From positions 1-62,710 of IMG/VR virus record IMGVR_UViG_3300021437_000018: a DNA stretch of 62,710 nt; one strand, 5' to 3'. Positions 57,646 through 62,710 of this stretch are shown here, piece after piece. Source of the stretch: a virus. The notes under the pieces are model-generated. The model did no database searches. It saw nothing but the letters and a program-made list of their open reading frames with translations, and was not told the origin of the DNA. Position 1 is the first letter of the stretch. Each line of letters starts with the position of its first letter. A program made the position numbers and the translations under genes.

Positions 57646-59277
57646 ATGGATCCGCGTCTACTTATATTGCTCGCGGGGCTACGACTTGATCTCTTTTGCT
57701 CGAGCGACCGCTACAAGCAACTAGATTTGGCGGACGCATACATCCGCGGGAACCAGTACGCCAAGCGGCGTTACGATTGGGACGCCGCCTTCGTGGGCTA
57801 CGAAGGCGACGCATCGATCCAGGCCCAATACTATGTTCCCATGGGTGCTCGGCGCCCAGCGGTGCGGCGAGATCTCCCGAAGCTGATCGTCTCGCGACTC
57901 ACTGCGATGGCTTTTGGTAAGGAACAATGGCCAGAACTCAAGATTCCTGGAGACGAGGACGCAGAAGACTACGTGAAGGCGCTCTGCGAAGAATCCTGCA
58001 TTCCTGAGCGGTTCATTGAGGCTCGGGACAAGGGCGGCGCCGCTGGCGTGGTGTGTTTCTCATTTGGTTTTGTCGACGGCAAACCCAAGGTGCGGGTGCA
58101 TGAGGGGAAATATTGCCGTGTTCTGCGATGGGTGGATCGCGACGAGTATCTAGTGGGCGCGGCGCTCAAGGTTTATCGATACGAGCAGGCCGAGATTGTT
58201 GAGGGCAAAATCAAGCAAGTGCCTTACTACTCGGTCCGGTATTGGGACGAAGACTGCGAGATCGTCTGGAATCCAGTGCCGGAGCGATTGGCTCGCGATG
58301 GTACCTGGGCATCGATTGTCAAATCGTTCATCGCCCGACACAACTACGGGCAATGCCCATTTTTTTGGTGCCAGAACCTGCCCGACTCTGAGCGAGAGGA
58401 CGGCGCCTCGGATTTCGATGGGATGCTCCATCGGTTCGACCAAATCAACTACTTGGCCAGTTCGACCAACAAAGGGACGATTGCCAACGTTGATCCAACC
58501 CTCGTGATCAAGGATGATCCGGGGGGGAATTCGGGAGTCGTGCGCAAAGGGTCGGAAAACGCGATTTACTCGAAGGGGGGCGCCGACTATCTGGAACTCG
58601 AGGGGACCGCGGTAGAAGCGGCGTCCAAATGGTGTGAGCGACTCGAGAATTGGTGCTTGGACGAGGCTTGCGTGGTGATGCCTACGGCGGCGACACAGGT
58701 GGCAAAGGAGCAATCGGGCGAAGCGATCAAGCTTCGATTTATGCCCATGGCCGCACAGTGCGACAAGTTGCGCGGACAGTACGGGGCGACGCTCAAGCGC
58801 TTGTTGGTGGCGATGCTGGAGGCCTCTCGACGCATTCTCTCGCAGCCGCCTGGTCCGGTTGTGACGACCGCGGATGGTCGGCGTGTGCAAGCGGTGGCCA
58901 CCGTGACCTTGCCTCCTAGGTACGAGGAAACGACCGGGACCGACGGGAAACCGGTGGTGACCAAGACAGAGCGGCGCCCTGGCGCATCGTCAGATCTGCA
59001 GCTCAATTGGCGCTCGTACTTCCCCCCGACTCCGATCGATATTCAGGCAATGGTTACATCGGCAACGACGGCCAAGGGTCAATTAATTTCGCAGAAGACT
59101 GCGATCCAATACACGGCGCAGGTGTTTGGCGTGAAAGATCCCGATCAAGAGTCGGCTGAGATAGACGCAGAGCGCGAAGCGGCGGTCGAACTGATGAATC
59201 AGCCGGGGCCCGAAGGCACTTTCGGCGCAGGACCCAAGGGCAAAGAAAAAGACGACGACGAGGGCGACGAGGCCTAG
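57646..59277 (+). CDS. Portal protein
   Basis: 543 residues. Position between terminase and MuF genes, length, and blocks such as DLPKLIVSRLTAMAFGKEQW, DRFDQINYLASSTNKGTIAN and the long C-terminal helix before an acidic tail (KEKDDDEGDEA) fit SPP1-like dodecameric portals through which DNA enters the head. The residues around SGEAIKLRFMPM resemble the portal stem region. Confidence 0.85.
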   Translation: MDPRLLILLAGLRLDLFCSSDRYKQLDLADAYIRGNQYAKRRYDWDAAFVGYEGDASIQAQYYVPMGARRPAVRRDLPKLIVSRLTAMAFGKEQWPELKIPGDEDAEDYVKALCEESCIPERFIEARDKGGAAGVVCFSFGFVDGKPKVRVHEGKYCRVLRWVDRDEYLVGAALKVYRYEQAEIVEGKIKQVPYYSVRYWDEDCEIVWNPVPERLARDGTWASIVKSFIARHNYGQCPFFWCQNLPDSEREDGASDFDGMLHRFDQINYLASSTNKGTIANVDPTLVIKDDPGGNSGVVRKGSENAIYSKGGADYLELEGTAVEAASKWCERLENWCLDEACVVMPTAATQVAKEQSGEAIKLRFMPMAAQCDKLRGQYGATLKRLLVAMLEASRRILSQPPGPVVTTADGRRVQAVATVTLPPRYEETTGTDGKPVVTKTERRPGASSDLQLNWRSYFPPTPIDIQAMVTSATTAKGQLISQKTAIQYTAQVFGVKDPDQESAEIDAEREAAVELMNQPGPEGTFGAGPKGKEKDDDEGDEA

Positions 59278-59280
59278 TCC

Positions 59281-61437
59281 ATGGCTGGTCTAGCCGACCC
59301 AAATGCGGCGGTAGAGCTATCACTGAACCGTGCGACCCGGCTCATTCAGAGTGGCGCTGGCAACACCCTGAGCCTGTTGCAGGCGGCAGATCGGGAGCTA
59401 CTCGATCGGCTGCAGCACATTGCTCGAAAGCACGGTGGGCCAGCTGGCACCTACACCGAGGCGCACGCTCAGATTTACCGTCAGCAAATTCGGCTAGTGA
59501 CGAACTACGTTCAGCAGCGAATGCTGGGCAAGACCAACGAGCAGGCGCGAGAGGCAATCAAGTTGGGGGTCAAGCAAACGGTTGCCTTGGCAACTCGGCT
59601 CGAGGAGCACTGGACAGGCATCACGAGGCCCCTGGCGCTGCACTCGCAGGCCATGCAAGACGAGATCGTGCGCGGCACGGGCGCGAGTCGCATCCGGCAA
59701 AACGAGGCGTCCTGGCAGCGCTACGGCGACGCAATGACCCGGGATTTTGAGCGCCAGCTGCGGTTGGGGCAGTTGATGGGGCTGAGTCACCACGAGGTGA
59801 TTTCGCGAGTCATCTCAGCGGGCGCCAAGGGAGGCTTGGACGCGGCAAAGCTTCATGAGCAGACCCCCGGCTCATTCCCCGCTCCCACGGGATATGTGGC
59901 TCGGCGGTACTGGGCAGAGCGGATCGTCCGGACCGAAACGGCCTACAGCTACAACGCGGCGGGACTGAATACGATGCAGGGGTTTCGGAACACCGATTTC
60001 CCCGACATGCAGAAGAAAATCCTCGCGCACTTCGACAACCGGACGGCCCCTGATTCAATTGCGGTCCACGGTCAGATCCGGCCGCTCGATGGCTACTTCA
60101 TGGACGGCGCTGGGCGGCAGTATCTACACCCCCCAGGGCGTCCCAACGACCGCGAGACGGTGATCCCTTGGCGGCCCCATTGGGGGGAGCTGGAAGCGAC
60201 GGAGCCGCCTTCGGTGGCAGAGCAGATTGAGGCGCAGCAAGAGGCAACGAGCGACAAGCTGCCAGCCCATGCAGTAGCCCAGAGGCGCGCGACGGCCGCG
60301 GGTGCCATCCAAGCTGCTACAGTCGCTCGCAAGCTTGCTCAGAAGCCAGTCAAGGTCCAGGCTCAAGAGCTATTGGCAACAGAACAGGCGCAGCCCACCG
60401 AGGCCGAGATCGCCAAGCAAGAAGCCAAGATGGCCAAGCAAGCCGAGAAAGCCGCGAAGGTGGCCGCGCTTAAAGCAGAGAAACAGGTGGCAAAAGAAGT
60501 AGCGAAAGCTGCCAAGGCTGCACAGAAAAAGCTGTTGCTTGTCGCGAAGATTGCTCAGGAATTGGTCAAGAAAGCCGAATTGTTGGCTGCTAAGAAAGCA
60601 GCGAAAGCGCCGCTAGCTAGTCGCGACGCCGGGGCTTCGTTGCCGAGCGTATTACCAACGGCCCCCGATGGAACGCCGTTACGACCTGTGCCAGTGTTGC
60701 GGCGCCGCAAGTTACCAACCAAGATGACCGCGGCCGAAATCGTGGCCGCAGGACAAGAGGTTCGGCGCACGTCTCGGCCTCGATCGGTGAAGTGGCATCC
60801 GCCCAATGTGCGCAAGGAGGATGCTGCATATCAGCAGAGAATGTATTTTGCTCCAGGAAATTTGATTGACGCGAATGGCCGAAATGGACTGTCGAGGTTC
60901 TCTTACGATCATGATTTCCTGATCCGTAAGTATATGGCTGGTGCGACGAAGGCTGAATTGGAGGCCTTAGAGGCTGCACACGCCGGCAAAACTGTCGCGG
61001 ATCAAGACGTGCGCGGGAAGGTTGAGCGTTCAATTCGATCGGCGCATGAGATAGAGCGTGTTTTTGCTCGTGGTGAAGATTCGCCAGCAAAGACAGTCTT
61101 CCGTGGCCTTGGCGGCATTAGCGATTCGCTGCTAACACGGATGCTTGGCGGTGATGTGTTTGATTTGGGTGGCATGCCGTCGTCGTCTAGCATTTCGACG
61201 GCGACGGCAGAATCGTTCATGAAAACCAACATGATCCACAAAGACGGAGCCGGAGTCATGCTGGAATTGCACCGCAAATCCAAGGCTATCGGATTTGACT
61301 CAGTGAGCCAATGCAAGGGCGAAGATGAGGTGTTGCTGCACGGCAATACGCAATGGCGCGTCTTGCGGCGGCAGCGAATGATGGATTGGCGAGGTCGAGA
61401 AACGTGGCATATTGAAGCAGAGGAGATTTCCCCATGA
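59281..61437 (+). CDS. MuF minor head protein fused to ADP-ribosyltransferase-like toxin domain
   Basis: 718 residues. Residues ~1-300 are the SPP1 gp7/MuF head module, with AERIVRTETAYSYNAAGLNT and DNRTAPDSIAVHGQIRPLDG, ending in HPPGRPNDRETVIPW. An Ala/Lys/Glu coiled coil spans ~310-455, then a linker. The last ~200 residues match the R-S-E ART pattern: TVFRGLGG (Arg608), PSSSSISTAT (Ser637-Thr640) and GEDEVLLHG (Glu681-x-Glu683). ARTs transfer ADP-ribose from NAD to proteins or nucleic acids. MuF proteins with toxin tails are known in phages, so this domain is probably packaged and injected. It overlaps the next gene by 4 nt. Confidence 0.8.
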   Translation: MAGLADPNAAVELSLNRATRLIQSGAGNTLSLLQAADRELLDRLQHIARKHGGPAGTYTEAHAQIYRQQIRLVTNYVQQRMLGKTNEQAREAIKLGVKQTVALATRLEEHWTGITRPLALHSQAMQDEIVRGTGASRIRQNEASWQRYGDAMTRDFERQLRLGQLMGLSHHEVISRVISAGAKGGLDAAKLHEQTPGSFPAPTGYVARRYWAERIVRTETAYSYNAAGLNTMQGFRNTDFPDMQKKILAHFDNRTAPDSIAVHGQIRPLDGYFMDGAGRQYLHPPGRPNDRETVIPWRPHWGELEATEPPSVAEQIEAQQEATSDKLPAHAVAQRRATAAGAIQAATVARKLAQKPVKVQAQELLATEQAQPTEAEIAKQEAKMAKQAEKAAKVAALKAEKQVAKEVAKAAKAAQKKLLLVAKIAQELVKKAELLAAKKAAKAPLASRDAGASLPSVLPTAPDGTPLRPVPVLRRRKLPTKMTAAEIVAAGQEVRRTSRPRSVKWHPPNVRKEDAAYQQRMYFAPGNLIDANGRNGLSRFSYDHDFLIRKYMAGATKAELEALEAAHAGKTVADQDVRGKVERSIRSAHEIERVFARGEDSPAKTVFRGLGGISDSLLTRMLGGDVFDLGGMPSSSSISTATAESFMKTNMIHKDGAGVMLELHRKSKAIGFDSVSQCKGEDEVLLHGNTQWRVLRRQRMMDWRGRETWHIEAEEISP

Positions 61438-61640
61438 GTGATAAATTCCCAAAATATGGGACTCTTGACGGCAAACAGGTCGAATTGACTGATGAATTTA
61501 TTCAATTGACTTCGGCACGGGATCTGCAAAATGTGCGCGTGCAGGTAAATGGTCGAGAACTACGGCCATTCAAATCGTGTCGAGAGCCGGTTGAGAGCCA
61601 AATCGGTAGCTGGCCCGGCTTGACTGCTCCAACTAGTTAG
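61434..61640 (+). CDS. Small protein coupled to MuF-ART gene
   Basis: 68 residues (ATGA overlap). GTLDGKQVELTDEFIQLTSA and NVRVQVNGRELRPFKSCREP suggest a small SH3-like beta fold. Tight coupling to a toxin-bearing head gene makes an immunity protein or head component plausible. Its 3' end carries the -35 of the next promoter. Confidence 0.55.
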   Translation: MSDKFPKYGTLDGKQVELTDEFIQLTSARDLQNVRVQVNGRELRPFKSCREPVESQIGSWPGLTAPTS

Positions 61641-61647
61641 CTATACT
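61620..61647 (+). promoter_or_regulatory. Sigma70-type promoter TTGACT-16-TATACT
   Basis: TTGACT (61620-61625), 16 bp, TATACT (61642-61647). The spacer contains ACTAGTTAGCTAT (61632-61644), identical to the operator-like sequence at the RHH gene. It drives the macrodomain gene with a hairpin leader. Confidence 0.75.
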
Positions 61648-61658
61648 GGCACTTGATA

Positions 61659-61681
61659 GCGACGAAAGTCGCAGAAAGTAG
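61659..61681 (+). promoter_or_regulatory. GAAA-tetraloop hairpin abutting AGAAAGTAG
   Basis: GCGAC (61659-61663), GAAA tetraloop, GTCGC (61668-61672), then AGAAAGTAG (61673-61681) and 5 nt to GTG 61687. Fourth instance of the leader structure, with a stem sequence unlike the others. Confidence 0.65.
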
Positions 61682-61686
61682 GAAAA

Positions 61687-62232
61687 GTGAGATACAAGAA
61701 AGCCGACCTCTGGCAGGTCAAAAACTATCAGCGCGTGGTGACCACCAATATCGGATGGGATTCGGTGTCGAAGAGAAACAACATGGGTGCGGGGACGGTG
61801 TTGGAGGCAATGGCTCGATGTCCGGAGATTTCCGTGCTTTATGGTCAGGCCTGCAAATTGCTGCGAGAGGCAATGCCGGCGATGGATATGATCGGGCTTC
61901 TGCGGTTGAATGAGTCGATTGGTTGGTCCCTATCGCCAAAGACTCTCGAAGATATGGCCGATCGACTTGGACGACTGATCTTCTTTCCGGTCAAACCACT
62001 ATTGGATCCACTCAACCCAGAACGTTCATGGGCCCAACGCGCCAGTCTGGAGTTGATCCAACGCTCGACAGTAGAGCTGGCTTCGTTCCCTGGCAAAATC
62101 GCTCTAACCCTGCCGGGCTGCGGCAATGGTGGGCTTGCTCCCGATTCGGTTTATCCGATTCTGAAGCGGTATTTGATCGACGATCGGTTCTTGCTCGTGG
62201 ACAATCGAGACGATTGGGAGCCGCCACAATGA
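61687..62232 (+). CDS. Macrodomain protein, candidate ADP-ribosyl hydrolase
   Basis: 181 residues from GTG 61687. [20 protein letters not shown] (Asn21, GAG at 34-36) then [17 protein letters not shown] is the N-terminal macrodomain signature (ligand-binding Asn and the MGAG loop). [20 protein letters not shown] matches the second glycine-rich loop (normally GxGxGGL) followed by a terminal helix. Macrodomains bind or remove ADP-ribose; DarG and related proteins reverse ART toxins. It lies one gene after an ART domain, under an early-type promoter. It may protect the phage-infected cell or counter host NAD-based defence. Confidence 0.75.
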   Translation: MRYKKADLWQVKNYQRVVTTNIGWDSVSKRNNMGAGTVLEAMARCPEISVLYGQACKLLREAMPAMDMIGLLRLNESIGWSLSPKTLEDMADRLGRLIFFPVKPLLDPLNPERSWAQRASLELIQRSTVELASFPGKIALTLPGCGNGGLAPDSVYPILKRYLIDDRFLLVDNRDDWEPPQ

Positions 62233-62710
62233 CGCAACTCAAGCGATGGGACACGGGAGCGGTAATCTACGAGGGTGAGGGCGCGATTGCTGAACTGGTG
62301 GCAGCGACCCAAAAATTCGGGATCTCCAAATTCAGGGCCAACCTGTGCGGGGCCAACCTGCGCGAGGCCGACCTGCGCGGGGCCGACCTGCGCGGGGCCA
62401 ACCTGCGCGGGGCCAACCTGTGCGAGGCCAACCTGTGCGAGGCCGACCTGTGCAGTGCCAACCTGCGCGAGGCCAACCTGTGCGGGGCCAACCTGCGCGA
62501 GGCCGACCTGTGCAGTGCCAACCTGCGCGAGGCCGACCTGTGCGGGGCCGACCTGTGCAGTGCCAACCTGCGCGGGGCCGACCTGTGCGGGGCCAACCTG
62601 CGCGAGGCCAACCTGTGCGGGGCCAACCTGCGCGAGGCCGACCTGTGCAGGGCCAACCTGCGCGAGGCCGACCTGTGCGGGGCCGACCTGTGCAGTGCCA
62701 ACCTGTGCGG
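62229..62710 (+). CDS. Pentapeptide-repeat protein (truncated at window end)
   Basis: ATG 62229 overlaps the macrodomain stop (ATGA). After ~36 residues ([20 protein letters not shown] then a helix) come 25 visible pentapeptides of form A-(N/D)-L-(C/R)-(G/E/S/R), running off the right edge. Such repeats build a right-handed square beta-helix; some (Qnr, MfpA) mimic DNA and bind gyrase. The near-invariant Cys/Arg face is unusual. Coupling to the macrodomain suggests a shared function. Confidence 0.85.
   Translation, partial: MTQLKRWDTGAVIYEGEGAIAELVAATQKFGISKFRANLCGANLREADLRGADLRGANLRGANLCEANLCEADLCSANLREANLCGANLREADLCSANLREADLCGADLCSANLRGADLCGANLREANLCGANLREADLCRANLREADLCGADLCSANLC
62337..62710 (+). 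repeat. 15-bp tandem repeat array coding pentapeptides
   Basis: About 25 copies of a GCCAACCTGTGCGGG-like unit with limited variation, mostly at two or three positions. DNA-level identity is far higher than structure requires, implying recent expansion. The window ends inside it. Confidence 0.9.

Noticed and set aside
62267-62701. 144-residue ORF on the minus strand at the right end
   Set aside because: It is the complement of the pentapeptide repeat; its monotonous His/Arg/Ser/Leu sequence is a by-product.
62337-62710. CRISPR-like repeat array
   Set aside because: Units are contiguous 15-bp coding repeats without spacers.

Overview
The window is one large stretch of a tailed double-stranded DNA phage (Caudoviricetes) with a contractile tail. 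Sheath, tube, tape measure, LysM-type tail protein, hub, spike, gp25-like wedge and J-like baseplate genes follow one another in canonical myovirus order. The DNA is GC-rich. Nearly all genes are on the + strand and packed with ATGA, GTGA or TGATG overlaps. No integrase, transposase, DNA polymerase, tRNA or CRISPR array was seen. The host is not identifiable. Several lipobox-bearing exported proteins and a peptidoglycan amidase suggest a diderm host; the matrixin-like and Cys-rich lipoproteins recall Myxococcota proteins, but that is only inference.

Layout: 1-9.6 kb holds head genes (small virion proteins, scaffold, a lipoprotein metalloprotease, major capsid protein, connectors). 9.6-30.1 kb is the tail: sheath, tube, a frameshifted tail-assembly chaperone pair, tape measure, hub/spike, fibres and baseplate. 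30.1-33.3 kb is a lysis/exported-protein cassette with lipoproteins, a papain-like protease, an amidase and membrane proteins. 33.3-33.9 kb is a control region with a divergent 41-codon minus-strand gene, hairpins and operator-like palindromes. 33.9-51.2 kb is the early/replication region: RHH regulator, lysozyme-like protein, SNF2 ATPase, XRE protein, MoxR ATPase plus VWA partner, RecB-like nuclease, AT-hook protein, RecA-fold ATPase, SSB-like protein, replication protein, RuvC-like resolvase and HNH nuclease. 51.2-55.0 kb is packaging (small and large terminase) with a methyltransferase. 55.0-57.2 kb is a DUF5131 gene facing a minus-strand ParB-like/methyltransferase pair. 57.2-62.7 kb has portal, a MuF minor head protein, and cargo genes.

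The most exciting locus is 59.3-62.2 kb. The MuF head protein carries a C-terminal domain with the R, S-x-S-T and E-x-E signature of ADP-ribosyltransferases, so a toxin may travel in the capsid. Two genes downstream lies a macrodomain protein, the fold that removes ADP-ribose. It has its own strong promoter and shares regulatory elements with the early genes. This looks like a virion-borne ADP-ribosylation effector with a matching eraser.

Recoding and RNA-level control recur. There is a G GGA AAA frameshift in the tail chaperone. A textbook slippery heptamer plus hairpin joins two tail-fibre reading frames. An in-frame TGA sits inside the CxxC of a zinc-finger gene. A hairpin abutting AGAAAGTAG precedes four early genes, with stems that covary. 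Several late genes appear to have leaderless promoters (TTGA-like box, about 17 bp, TAGNNT, then 6-7 bp to the start codon). The right end of the window stops inside a long pentapeptide-repeat array, so that gene is incomplete.
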